Below are positions 1 to 8,098 of a stretch of 20,506 nt of DNA, in pieces. The DNA lies in contig CAYXDG010000063.1 in assembly GCA_964463655.1 (NCBI GenBank), positions 1 through 20,506 of the forward strand, in the 5' to 3' direction. The notes below the pieces were generated by a model, which was given only the letters and a program-made list of their open reading frames with translations, was not told the origin of the DNA and searched no databases. A program made the position numbers and the translations under genes. The stretch is from Halothece sp964463655. GTDB taxonomy: Bacteria > Cyanobacteriota > Cyanobacteriia > Cyanobacteriales > Rubidibacteraceae. The stretch's first letter is position 1, and each line of letters begins with the position of its first letter.

Positions 1-102
1 ATAAACCCCAGTTATAAGCATGACGAGCTACTCCTGCGTGTTTAGCACAAAGAGTTTTTGTTTATCATTTAAATTCAGTTCCGTCTTGAAAGAAAGAATC
101 AT
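1..102 (-). pseudogene. tnpB: 5' fragment of tnpB (RNA-guided nuclease/transposon gene), frameshifted
   Basis: From the ATG at 102 the minus strand reads MILSFKTELNLNDKQK and then leaves frame. In the next frame it continues as KHAGVARHAYNWGY up to the window edge. Together these match the usual TnpB (OrfB) N-terminus, in which an FKTEL stretch is followed by HAGVARHAYNWG. Restoring one A in the A-run at 55-59 rejoins the two halves, so this is a single-base deletion, a slippage site or a sequencing error. The rest of the gene, including the RuvC-like nuclease domain, lies off the left edge, so its state cannot be judged. The start codon overlaps the stop of the tnpA remnant (ATGA at 99-102). 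TnpB proteins are transposon-encoded nucleases guided by RNA from the element end. This copy is probably inactive as read. Confidence 0.75.
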
Positions 103-262
103 TGATTTAACAATTGATCTAGGTCTTTTTTGTAAAAACGGCGATGACCACTCCTGAGTTCTGATGGCTTTAATTTTTCCTCCTGATTCCCATCACCTAA
201 GAGTTTTAGGGGTAACACCCAGACCCAACTGCTGCTTGATTTGTTGTTATCAACTCAGTCAT
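99..262 (-). pseudogene. tnpA: tnpA remnant of an IS607-type element (MerR-like HTH part only)
   Basis: A good ribosome site (GGAGGGG) directly precedes an ATG at 262. The minus strand reads MTELITTNQAA. It shifts frame to LGVTPKTLR, meets a TGA at 193-195 where family members have Arg, continues WESGGKIKAIRT, and shifts again to GHRRFYKKDLDQLLNQ before a stop at 99-101. These pieces, in order, match the MerR-type DNA-binding N-terminus of IS607-family serine transposases. The catalytic serine-recombinase domain, which should add roughly 130 residues before tnpB, is absent, so an internal deletion joined the HTH part to tnpB. At least two frameshifts, one nonsense codon and one deletion make it a clear pseudogene. 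Assignment to IS607 rests on the HTH style plus the adjacent tnpB. Confidence 0.65.
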
Positions 263-432
263 CCCCTCCAAATTACTAACTATCTATAACAATAGCATAA
301 TTTGTTTAAGAAAACAAGTAACTGCTGAAGCCCTCCTTTGGTTACTTTTAAAGAATCCCTGTGATCATGGCGTTGCCACACAGATAAGTAAGTGGTCTTA
401 ATCACTCAAGAATTTTTGCCAATGGGTAAGCC
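263..432. other. Intergenic stretch upstream of the tnpA remnant
   Basis: This AT-rich spacer lies between the tnpA remnant and the end of the GH57 gene. It should contain the outer end of the IS607-type element, but no clear terminal repeat or boundary is visible. I see no gene, tRNA or convincing terminator here. Confidence 0.5.
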
Positions 433-2997
433 CTAATTGAGTTTTTCTAGCCAAGGACGAACATCAACACAAAGGTCTAAACCCAAGTGTAATAAGTCTT
501 GTAACTCTGGGGAAACTTCCTCAAGGGGATGGCTTTGTAACCAACTATAGTATAGTTCTTGGCAGCGATCGAGCATCACCCCCACTTCTAGCAGGTGTCC
601 CAACTCAATTAAGCGTTTTGTATAGTTGGCGATGGTAGAATCGTGAGAGCCGTTGTGAAGTAAATTCCGCAGCGATCGCACACTGAGACGTTCTAAAATC
701 TTTTTCCCTTCCGAAATATCCAGTGCTAGGTGTAATTCCTTGGCTTCAGTGATGGTTGCTTCTAATGCTTGCAAAATTTCATCTCTGGCTGTCGCATCAT
801 CCTCCGCTTGTTCTAACGCCTGTAAATTCCTCAAACAACCCTGAGAGAGGGTAATTTCTGCAGCCACTTGTAATTCCCGAGGGACAGGTAATTGGTCTTG
901 TTGAAAAGCGACTAAAATGCTGTAATTATCTCGATAAATTTGGGTGTAAAGTTCATGGAGACGGTTTTTGGTTTCTCGCGCTAACTCCTCCATGATTTCC
1001 ATGCGCTTTTCAGCAAAGAGATTTTCTAAGCCCAGAGATTGTTCTCCAAAGTGCGCTTTCATGGCGAGAATGGTTTTGGCAGCACTTCCTCGTTTAAATA
1101 TGCTAAAAATCGCTTTCATACTTTGATTATAAGCACTGCAATCGCGAAACGGTTGCACACAGCAATGAAAATCCCACCCTCCCAAATGCAACACTGCAAA
1201 GACTAAATGATTGGTTTCGCCAGTCGTCCGAGACTGCATTTTCAATTCTCCCATTGCAAGGGTGAGCGCTCCAATACTTTGCCGTTGGTAATCTTGCTGA
1301 GTGACATAATAAGCATAATGATGATCTTGGTGAGGATGATTTTGAAACAGAGAACTGAGTGCATAGTGAGCAGCAATTTGTTCAACGGTGATTCGAGCCG
1401 TTTTGACCAACTCTTCATAAATTTCAGCGCCGTTTTTGAAATGGGGATTATTGCTGGGTGCTTGAGCTAAATAGCTGATAAACTTGGCTTCTAGAGATTG
1501 ACCTGATAACCTTTCTCCGAGATCGATCGCTCTGGACGCATAGCGTAAAATTTGCACCCCTTCAGGACGAGAAATTTCCTCAAAAAACCACCCGCAACTG
1601 GTGTACATTAGTAAAGCATTGCGCTGCATTTCTAGCAAGCGTAACGCTTCAATTTCTTCAGGTGGCGTGAGAGAATAACGCAGATGACGGGCAAAAAATT
1701 CGGTGACGATCGAGTGATTGGGGGCGACCCAGGCTTTACACACTCGCACCACTTCAATATAGTCGTTACGAGCATCCCAAGGGTCAAAAAAGAGCCGTTT
1801 CCCTTCCTGTTCAAAGATAACACTCAGTTGATCTCGTAGCCAATCTAAAGCCTCTCGCAGGGGTTTGCGCCAATGTTGTTGATAATGGTCGCTGCCACCA
1901 CAGCCACAATGACTGCGCCAACGTTCAACTCCGTGAGAACAACTCCAAGAACTGACTGATTTGAGAATGACTTCCCATGTGGGCGGGTTTTGACTAAGAT
2001 AGTGAGCATAGTTAGTAACTTCCCAATCTCGATCGGGAAACTCTCGTGTAAACGCATAAGCAAGGGATTTTTCGGTGCCTGGTTTATGATGACCAAAGGT
2101 TTCCCCATCCGTGGCGACATTGATTAATTGTGAAGCGCGATGATCTCCTTGAATCGCTTGTCGCAGACGTTCGCTAAAATATTGAGAACTGCTGAGAACA
2201 TCATGAAACCCCATGTCTGCTGAGATTGGCTCATCATAGAAGAAAATATCAATGTAGGTCTCTTCCCCAACATAACAGCGATAAGGGCGAGTGGGATTAA
2301 TTTGTGATCCGCCCACTTCTTGCCAGACTCGCGGATAAGGATGATCGGCACTGGGAAGGGGACGACACCGTTGCGCTTGGGAGGGAGAGAGGATAATAAA
2401 GCGAATATTTTCCGATATGAGTGCTTTTAAGGTCGCCTCATCCACTGCTGTTTCAGGAAGCCACATTCCTTCTGCTTCTCGTCCAAATCGGGCTTGAAAA
2501 TCGGCTTTTCCCCAACGAATTTGAGTGATTTTATCCGCTTCATTTGCTAAGGGAAGAATAATATGATTATAGGGTTGGGCGATCGCGTTTCCATGTCCAT
2601 TGAGGCGCTGACAACTGGCGCGATCAGCTTCAATAATTTTCTGATACACTTCTAAATCATAACGTTCTAACCATGACATTAAGGTCGGGCCGATATTAAA
2701 ACTTAAATATTCAAAATTATTAACAATATCAATGACTTCTCCTCGATCATTTAAGACTCTCGCAAAGACATTCGGACGATAACATTGATGATGAATTCGT
2801 TCATTCCAATCATGAAAAGGAGTGGCGCTCGGTTGACGTTCGATTGCTTCTAAATAAGGGTTTTCTCGCGGAGGTTGATAAAAATGTCCATGAATTGTCA
2901 CCGAGACCCCAAGTTTCGCAACGGTTGGGGGTTTCCTCTCTTTAACTGCTGTTAATGATTCCTTAACTCGACTTTGCTCAATTGGACCGCTTTCCAT
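433..2997 (-). CDS. Glycoside hydrolase family 57-like protein with DUF3536
   Basis: This protein of 854 residues has a GH57 fold at the N-terminus and a long DUF3536 region at the C-terminus. With the chosen start, the family opening motif HGHFYQPPRENP lies near residues 36-47. The GMWLPE motif near 177-182 and the TDGETFGHH motif near 296-304 correspond to GH57 conserved regions that carry the candidate nucleophile and acid/base. A SWSCSHGVERWRSHCGC segment follows near 350. GH57 enzymes act on alpha-glucans, so a glycogen-related role is possible, but the substrate of this DUF3536 group is not evident. The frame stays open to 3126. I chose ATG 2997 because AGGAGG lies 9 bases upstream and the extra 43 residues do not resemble the family. 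It is encoded divergently from the Ca2+/H+ exchanger. Confidence 0.88.
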   Translation of the reverse strand: MESGPIEQSRVKESLTAVKERKPPTVAKLGVSVTIHGHFYQPPRENPYLEAIERQPSATPFHDWNERIHHQCYRPNVFARVLNDRGEVIDIVNNFEYLSFNIGPTLMSWLERYDLEVYQKIIEADRASCQRLNGHGNAIAQPYNHIILPLANEADKITQIRWGKADFQARFGREAEGMWLPETAVDEATLKALISENIRFIILSPSQAQRCRPLPSADHPYPRVWQEVGGSQINPTRPYRCYVGEETYIDIFFYDEPISADMGFHDVLSSSQYFSERLRQAIQGDHRASQLINVATDGETFGHHKPGTEKSLAYAFTREFPDRDWEVTNYAHYLSQNPPTWEVILKSVSSWSCSHGVERWRSHCGCGGSDHYQQHWRKPLREALDWLRDQLSVIFEQEGKRLFFDPWDARNDYIEVVRVCKAWVAPNHSIVTEFFARHLRYSLTPPEEIEALRLLEMQRNALLMYTSCGWFFEEISRPEGVQILRYASRAIDLGERLSGQSLEAKFISYLAQAPSNNPHFKNGAEIYEELVKTARITVEQIAAHYALSSLFQNHPHQDHHYAYYVTQQDYQRQSIGALTLAMGELKMQSRTTGETNHLVFAVLHLGGWDFHCCVQPFRDCSAYNQSMKAIFSIFKRGSAAKTILAMKAHFGEQSLGLENLFAEKRMEIMEELARETKNRLHELYTQIYRDNYSILVAFQQDQLPVPRELQVAAEITLSQGCLRNLQALEQAEDDATARDEILQALEATITEAKELHLALDISEGKKILERLSVRSLRNLLHNGSHDSTIANYTKRLIELGHLLEVGVMLDRCQELYYSWLQSHPLEEVSPELQDLLHLGLDLCVDVRPWLEKLN

Positions 2998-3174
2998 CTT
3001 CCGCAACCTCCTATTTTTATGCGTTGATCCGTCGCTTTTTTGGATTGCGATCGTCTCAATCCTCCCACCCAAGTTAACAGTAATCTTCTGATCAATTCTG
3101 CTTGATTTTAATTGATTTTTTCTCAAGTTATTGGTATGATTTACTGATAACTGTTACTCTTGATTGATCGCATT

Positions 3175-4272
3175 ATGTTTAATCGCAATACCTTATGGTT
3201 TACCTTGTTACTATTTATTCCTATTTCCATCATCGGTCATTGGTTAGAATGGGATGAAGTCAGTGTCTTCATCACCGCAGCTTTAGCAATTATTCCGTTA
3301 GCTGCTTTCATGGGAGAAGCCACAGAAGAAATTGCGGTTGTTGTCGGACCGACCCTAGGGGGACTCCTCAATGCTACCTTTGGCAATGCTACTGAATTAA
3401 TTCTAGCTTTTATTGCTCTTAAAAGTGGCTTAATTAGTGTCGTTAAAGCAACAATTACGGGATCAATTATTGGCAATTTATTGCTCGTCATGGGGTTTGC
3501 TATGCTTTTAGGAGGATTGCGCTATAAAGAGCAAGTATTTCAGTCAGAAGTGGCGCGAGTTAACGCTTCTTCTATGAATTTAGCAGTTATTGCCATTTTA
3601 TTGCCAACGGCGGTGCAATATACTTCCAATGGGATAGAAGAACCAACGTTACAAAAATTATCCGTAGCGGTCGCGATCGTGTTAATCATTGTTTACGGAC
3701 TCACCCTATTATTTTCCATGAAAACCCATGCTTATCTTTGTGAAGTGGGAGCCGCAGACTTGACGGAAACAGCAGAAGAAAAACAACCGAAAGAGGTTAA
3801 TCTCTGGTTTTGGGTAGGGGTTTTATTAACAGTTACAATCGGGGTTGCGATCGAGTCAGAATTATTAGTTGACTCCCTAGAAATAGCCACAGAAAGTTTA
3901 GGACTAACCGCACTCTTTACAGGGGTGATTCTAATTCCAATTATTGGCAATGCAGCCGAGCATTTTACAGCGATCACCGTCGCCATGAAAAACAAAATGG
4001 ATTTATCTCTCTCGGTTGCTGTGGGTTCAACCTTACAAATTGCCCTCTTTGTCGCACCAGTTTTAGTGATTACTGGCTGGCTAATTGGACAACCAATGGA
4101 TTTAAATTTTAATCCCTTTGAATTAGTCGCTGTAGCTGTCTCCGTTTTGATTGCAAACTCCATTAGTTCTGATGGCAAATCAAACTGGTTAGAAGGGAGT
4201 TTATTATTAGCAACTTATGTGGTAATTGGCTTAGCCTTTTTCTTCCATCCTGTTGTCCCTGGAATTGGCTAA
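3175..4272 (+). CDS. cax: Calcium/proton exchanger (CaCA superfamily, Cax)
   Basis: An integral membrane antiporter of about 365 residues that exchanges cytoplasmic Ca2+ (or another divalent cation) for protons. It is almost entirely hydrophobic, with about eleven helices. It carries both signature alpha repeats of the Cax family. The first is GNATELI followed by a helix ending SIIGNLLLVMG. The second is PIIGNAAEH followed by SVAVGSTLQIALFVAP. The acidic residues in GNATE and GNAAE are the expected ion-binding positions. An acidic loop (near residues 200-215) separates the halves. The frame extends upstream to TTG 3160, but ATG 3175 (MFNRNTLW) is the more normal start; neither has a clear ribosome site. 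It converges with the DEP-domain gene, leaving only 17 bp between stops. Confidence 0.9.
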   Translation: MFNRNTLWFTLLLFIPISIIGHWLEWDEVSVFITAALAIIPLAAFMGEATEEIAVVVGPTLGGLLNATFGNATELILAFIALKSGLISVVKATITGSIIGNLLLVMGFAMLLGGLRYKEQVFQSEVARVNASSMNLAVIAILLPTAVQYTSNGIEEPTLQKLSVAVAIVLIIVYGLTLLFSMKTHAYLCEVGAADLTETAEEKQPKEVNLWFWVGVLLTVTIGVAIESELLVDSLEIATESLGLTALFTGVILIPIIGNAAEHFTAITVAMKNKMDLSLSVAVGSTLQIALFVAPVLVITGWLIGQPMDLNFNPFELVAVAVSVLIANSISSDGKSNWLEGSLLLATYVVIGLAFFFHPVVPGIG

Positions 4273-4289
4273 AAAGAGAACGACTGGCT

Positions 4290-4856
4290 TTATTTCGTGA
4301 TAAAAGGAAGGCTAAACCGTTCATCCTGATAAAAACGATAGAGGAGAGGTTCATCCTTGAAATCATGCTGATCCCAAGTATGATGTAACCAGCCTTGATC
4401 GATGAGAGCTTGTCCAATTTTGACAGCTTTTTTTCGGGAACATTTGAGATGATTGGATAAATAAGTTACCATTTCATCGCCAAGTAGCGATTGCGGATAG
4501 ACTCTGAGTTGATGGCGATTATTTTTAATTAAGTTTGGCGCTTTGTGAATGGCTTCAACAATCTCTTGTAAATCTTCAATGGAATCAGCACTTTTCTCTT
4601 TTAAAATTTCAATCTCTTTATCTTCGTAGCAGACCACATAATTATTGTTGCGATCGACTACCAAAATGCACATTTGTCCAGCATCTAGCTTCTCTCTTGT
4701 CGATTGAATGGCAAGGTCTTTCTCCTCAGAAGAATAAGATTCACCTTTGATAAATAACCATTGTCGATAAAGAATCGCTAGAATCCGCTCTACTTGGGAG
4801 TTATGGCGACGGATCGCCTGACAGGGGGTAACTTGATCAGCAGTGAGGATAAACAT
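4290..4856 (-). CDS. DEP-domain-like protein
   Basis: A soluble protein of 188 residues from ATG 4856. The longer TTG 4868 start adds four residues, while the ATG has a GGAAG ribosome site at suitable spacing. The C-terminal third (about residues 120-180) reads like a DEP domain. It has LLGDEMVTYLSNHL, then SRKKAVKIGQALIDQGWLHH, then FKDEPLLYRFY, matching the usual pattern of G-x-E-x-V-x-x-L, R-x-x-A-x-x-x-G-x-x-L and F-x-D-x-x-x-x-Y-R-F. The N-terminal part has no family I recognise. DEP domains usually mediate protein or membrane interaction in signalling, so a regulatory role is an inference. It is divergent from ilvD across a palindrome-rich spacer and convergent with cax. Confidence 0.8.
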   Translation of the reverse strand: MFILTADQVTPCQAIRRHNSQVERILAILYRQWLFIKGESYSSEEKDLAIQSTREKLDAGQMCILVVDRNNNYVVCYEDKEIEILKEKSADSIEDLQEIVEAIHKAPNLIKNNRHQLRVYPQSLLGDEMVTYLSNHLKCSRKKAVKIGQALIDQGWLHHTWDQHDFKDEPLLYRFYQDERFSLPFITK

Positions 4857-4977
4857 AATTACTTCCAAGGCGTGAATGACGACAAAAACTTAAGGTCACG
4901 ATTAATATTGTATTCGATTGTAAATTTTAAGTGAGAAAAATTAAACATCTCTCAAAGGGAGATGACAAATTCCTGAG

Positions 4978-5013
4978 AATATAATCAGTCAGTGATCAAT
5001 GACTGATTATATT
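4978..5013. promoter_or_regulatory. Perfect 14-bp inverted repeat between divergent genes
   Basis: The arms at 4978-4991 and 5000-5013 (AATATAATCAGTCA and its exact complement) flank an 8-base spacer that contains TGATCA. No T-run follows, and neither neighbouring gene ends here, so an operator or a leader hairpin is more likely than a terminator. Further TGATCA palindromes sit at 5021-5026 and 5030-5035, between this repeat and the ilvD start at 5102. The bound factor is unknown. Confidence 0.6.
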
Positions 5014-5101
5014 GTTTCCTTGATCAATTTGATCAGCAAAGAACTCTTTTCTGGGAAAAAAAGAATTATTTTAAAAAGAGAACAGCAAACAAGCAAAAAA
5101 A

Positions 5102-6787
5102 ATGTCAGATAACTTACGAAGCAAAGCCGTCACCCAAGGGACACAACGCGCCCCCAACCGTGCTATGTTACGGGCAGTTGGGTTTAATGACGAAGATTTT
5201 ACCAAACCGATTGTTGGCTTGGCAAATGGTTACAGCACCATTACTCCCTGTAATGTAGGAATTAACGATTTAGCCCTCCGTGCTGAAGCAGCTTTCAAAC
5301 AGGCGGGTGCAATGCCCCAAATGTTTGGTACAATTACTATCTCTGATGGTATCTCAATGGGAACGGAAGGGATGAAATATTCTCTGGTTTCTCGCGATGT
5401 GATTGCTGATTCCATTGAAACGGTTTGTAATGGACAAAGCATGGATGGGGTTTTGGCGATCGGGGGCTGCGATAAAAATATGCCCGGAGCAATGATTGCG
5501 ATCGCCCGACTCAATATCCCCGCAATTTTTGTCTATGGCGGAACAATTAAACCAGGACACTACAACGGACAAGACTTAACCATTGTCAGCGCTTTTGAAG
5601 CCGTTGGACAGCACAGCGCTGGTAAAATCGATGAAGCCGAACTCACACAAATCGAACGTCGCGCTTGTCCGGGTGCGGGGTCTTGTGGGGGAATGTTCAC
5701 CGCAAATACTATGTCCTCTGTGTTTGAAGTAATGGGGATGAGTCTTCCCTATTCTTCCACAATGGCCGCAGAAGATGCCGAAAAAGCCGACAGCGCAGAA
5801 AAGTCTGCTTATGTTTTAGTTGAAGCCATCCGCCAACAAATCTTACCCTCGCAACTGCTAACCCGTAAAGCCTTTGAAAATGCCATTTCTGTGATTATGG
5901 CGGTTGGGGGATCAACCAATGCGGTGCTGCATTTACTCGCCATCGCCAATACCATCGGCGTTGAACTCACCTTAGACGATTTTGCCACAATTCGCGATCG
6001 CGTTCCCGTTCTCTGCGACCTCAAACCTTCTGGTCGGTTTGTCACCACTAATCTTCATGAAGTAGGCGGAATTCCCTTAGTGATGAAAATGCTGTTAGAA
6101 CATGATTTATTACATGGCGACACCTTGACCATCACAGGACAAACCCTTGCTGAAGTTTTAGAAGATGTCCCCAGCACGCCCCCAACTAATCAAGAAGTGG
6201 TTCGATCGTGGGATAATCCTCTGTATGAGAAAGGACACTTAGCGATTCTCAAAGGCAATCTTGCCACAGAAGGAGCCGTGGCGAAAATTAGCGGGGTGAA
6301 AACGCCAAAAATTACAGGACCGGCGCGAGTGTTTGAATCAGAAGAAGACTGTTTAAAGGCGATTCTCGCAGGGAAAATTAATTCAGGAGACATCGTAATC
6401 GTCCGCTATGAGGGACCCAAAGGCGGCCCTGGGATGCGGGAGATGTTAGCCCCCACCTCAGCGATTATTGGCGCAGGATTAGGGGATTCTGTGGGATTGA
6501 TTACCGATGGTCGCTTCTCTGGGGGAACCTATGGCCTGGTTGTGGGTCATGTTGCCCCAGAAGCAGCCGTCGGCGGGAATATTGCCCTTGTCCAAGAAAG
6601 CGACACCATCACCATCGATGCGGAAGCGCGATCGCTGCATCTCCATGTCAGTGATGAAGAATTAGCGCAACGAAGGTCAAACTGGCAACCACCAGCCCCC
6701 CGTTATCCACGTGGTGTATTGGGGAAATATGCTAAACTCGTCTCCTCCAGCAGTCTGGGCGCAGTAACCGACTTAAACCTTCATTAG
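5102..6787 (+). CDS. ilvD: Dihydroxy-acid dehydratase
   Basis: The enzyme dehydrates 2,3-dihydroxy-isovalerate and 2,3-dihydroxy-3-methylvalerate to the keto acids that precede valine and isoleucine. It is an iron-sulfur enzyme of the cytoplasm. The length of 561 residues is full for the family. Cluster-ligand cysteines are expected at Cys50 (ITPCN), Cys123 (GGCDKNMPGAM) and Cys195 (CPGAGSCGGMF). The C-terminal swivelling domain shows the DGRFSGGTYGLVVGHVAPEA signature. No strong ribosome site precedes the ATG; the upstream bases are A-rich. A 10-bp stem terminator follows the stop, so it is probably monocistronic. The perfect palindrome at 4978-5013 lies about 90 bp upstream and may regulate it. 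Confidence 0.97.
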   Translation: MSDNLRSKAVTQGTQRAPNRAMLRAVGFNDEDFTKPIVGLANGYSTITPCNVGINDLALRAEAAFKQAGAMPQMFGTITISDGISMGTEGMKYSLVSRDVIADSIETVCNGQSMDGVLAIGGCDKNMPGAMIAIARLNIPAIFVYGGTIKPGHYNGQDLTIVSAFEAVGQHSAGKIDEAELTQIERRACPGAGSCGGMFTANTMSSVFEVMGMSLPYSSTMAAEDAEKADSAEKSAYVLVEAIRQQILPSQLLTRKAFENAISVIMAVGGSTNAVLHLLAIANTIGVELTLDDFATIRDRVPVLCDLKPSGRFVTTNLHEVGGIPLVMKMLLEHDLLHGDTLTITGQTLAEVLEDVPSTPPTNQEVVRSWDNPLYEKGHLAILKGNLATEGAVAKISGVKTPKITGPARVFESEEDCLKAILAGKINSGDIVIVRYEGPKGGPGMREMLAPTSAIIGAGLGDSVGLITDGRFSGGTYGLVVGHVAPEAAVGGNIALVQESDTITIDAEARSLHLHVSDEELAQRRSNWQPPAPRYPRGVLGKYAKLVSSSSLGAVTDLNLH

Positions 6788-6793
6788 TCTTTT

Positions 6794-6825
6794 AATTGGG
6801 GCGAACAACTGTCCGTCCCAATTTT
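6794..6825 (+). terminator. Rho-independent terminator after ilvD
   Basis: A 10-bp stem pairs 6794-6803 (AATTGGGGCG) with 6814-6823 (CGTCCCAATT) with one G-U pair. The loop is 10 bases, and a short T-rich tail (TTAATTCTTG) follows. It starts 7 bases after the ilvD stop. Confidence 0.7.
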
Positions 6826-6932
6826 AATTCTTGTTAAGTTAAGTTACTATAGAGACAGCATCACCCGCTTTTTCCCAGCCTCATCAAGATTGGCTGGTTT
6901 AAGTCTTGACTGATCATCCTTCCCCAGCAACT

Positions 6933-7784
6933 ATGCCCCTAATTGATCTCTGTGGTGTCCCCCACGCCTATGACTTCCTCCCTGCGCCATCTTCATCTGA
7001 AACCCCAAGCCTCGTCTTGATTCATGGTTGGTTATTAAGTCGTCAATATTGGCAACCCATCATCGACCAAATCGGCCCCTACTATTCCTGTCTTTGCTAC
7101 GATTTACGAGGCTTTGGCGACTCCCAAACCAATCTTTCAGCCAACCCTGACTATAGCTTGATGGGCTACGCCCATGACCTGAAAATTTTACTAGAAACCC
7201 TTGACGTTAAACGAGCATGGCTCGTGGGGCATTCTTTAGGGGGGAGTATTGCCCTTTGGGGAGCGCGGTGCTGCTCAGAGCGGGTGGAAGGAGTGATTTG
7301 TCTGAATGCTGGGGGGGGTGTCTATCTCAAAGAAGAATTCGATCGCTTTCGCCAAGCAGGACAACAATTGATTAAATATCGACCGCAGTGGCTTCCTTAT
7401 GTCCCTTTAGTTGATCTCCTCTTTACTCGCGCCATGACCGCACGACCAATTTCTCGGCGCTGGGGACGACAACGAGTGCTAGATTTTGTGAGAGCCAATG
7501 CAGAAGCAGCTGTGGGTTCTTTGTTAGAGTCAACTACAGAAGAAGAAGTCCATCGTCTCCCGCAATTAGTCTCTGAGCTTCAGCAACCTGTTTATTTTAT
7601 TGCGGGAGAAAAAGATATGATAATGGAACCGAAATATGTGGGACATTTGGCAAGTTTTCATCATTTATTTCAGTGTCGAGGAGACAATTTAATTGAGATT
7701 CCAGACTGCGGTCATATGTCGATGGTGGAACAACCCGATCAGGTAGCGTTACTCTTGAAGAAGATTTTGGCGCAATCCGTTTGA
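6933..7784 (+). CDS. Alpha/beta-fold hydrolase
   Basis: A soluble hydrolase of 283 residues with a complete catalytic triad. The nucleophile elbow is GHSLGGS with Ser101. The acid is probably Asp228 (GEKDMIMEP), and the base is His261 (DCGHMSMVEQP). The oxyanion-region motif HGWLLS lies near residue 31, and YDLRGFGDSQ near 56. The reaction cannot be read from sequence; relatives include esterases, lipases, haloalkane dehalogenases and C-C hydrolases. I chose ATG 6933 because MPLIDLCGVPHAY resembles the usual opening strand of relatives; a TTG at 6906 would add nine unremarkable residues. A hairpin (CCAGCC at 6875-6880 with GGCTGG at 6892-6897) lies just upstream. The gene is separated from ilvD by a terminator and probably has its own promoter. 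Confidence 0.85.
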   Translation: MPLIDLCGVPHAYDFLPAPSSSETPSLVLIHGWLLSRQYWQPIIDQIGPYYSCLCYDLRGFGDSQTNLSANPDYSLMGYAHDLKILLETLDVKRAWLVGHSLGGSIALWGARCCSERVEGVICLNAGGGVYLKEEFDRFRQAGQQLIKYRPQWLPYVPLVDLLFTRAMTARPISRRWGRQRVLDFVRANAEAAVGSLLESTTEEEVHRLPQLVSELQQPVYFIAGEKDMIMEPKYVGHLASFHHLFQCRGDNLIEIPDCGHMSMVEQPDQVALLLKKILAQSV

Positions 7785-8098
7785 GGCTAACATGAGACAA
7801 TTGTTCATTTTTTGAGATTGTGTTAGGATGAACGGGAAAATTAGCACTAACTAACTATAGGATTAGGTGAAAGAGAACCGAACCTTGGAGAACCTTATCA
7901 AACTCCATCAAAAAAATCAAATGCTCTTGAATCTTGCGAAATGTGCCAGATATGGCTCTGTTGAAAAGGGAACTTAATTCGATAAGGGAACTGTCCGTGA
8001 TCTTCATAGAGCCATCGCCAAGAAGTCAATGGTTGAATCATAAAACTTGGTTAAGGGCGCGATCGTTCTGTGAAATCTTTAAATTAGGTAAAAACTGG
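7785..8098 (+). promoter_or_regulatory. Long, repeat-rich spacer upstream of rpsU (possible structured leader)
   Basis: A possible promoter lies at the 5' side: TTGTTC at 7801-7806, a 17-base spacer, and TAGGAT at 7824-7829 after TGT. If used, it gives a leader of about 260 bases. Within it, ATGGCTCT (7952-7959) is exactly complementary to AGAGCCAT (8008-8015), and G-U pairs could extend the stem inward. The enclosed loop holds a direct repeat AAGGGAACT (7966-7974, 7984-7992). Upstream, GAGAACC is repeated at 7873-7879 and 7888-7894. The plus frame stays open upstream of rpsU from 7934, but those residues are not S21-like. The opposite strand holds a small aromatic-rich open frame (7898-8041). 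A leader RNA is inference; no known riboswitch or autoregulatory element is recognised. Confidence 0.4.
7898..8041 (-). CDS. Possible 47-residue small protein, antisense to the rpsU upstream region
   Basis: From ATG 8041 the minus strand encodes a 47-residue frame starting MIQPLTSWRWLYEDHGQFPY and ending in FDFFDGV before a TGA at 7898-7900. It is unusually rich in aromatic residues (three Trp, six Phe and two Tyr) and looks more protein-like than the opposite strand. No convincing ribosome site precedes it, and I recognise no family. It spans the inverted and direct repeats noted in this spacer, so it could equally be chance coding across a structured leader. Confidence 0.22.
   Translation of the reverse strand: MIQPLTSWRWLYEDHGQFPYRIKFPFQQSHIWHISQDSRAFDFFDGV

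Noticed and set aside
3000..3126. Longer N-terminus for the GH57/DUF3536 protein.
   Set aside because: AGGAGG lies at good spacing before ATG 2997, and the extra 43 residues do not resemble relatives.
3732..4178. 148-codon open frame opposite cax.
   Set aside because: It is antisense to a clear membrane transporter gene, has a composition typical of a complementary-strand shadow, and has no ribosome site.
7934..8098. Upstream in-frame extension of rpsU (55 extra codons).
   Set aside because: S21 proteins begin at the MTKVV position; the extension matches no ribosomal sequence and overlaps the repeat-rich spacer.
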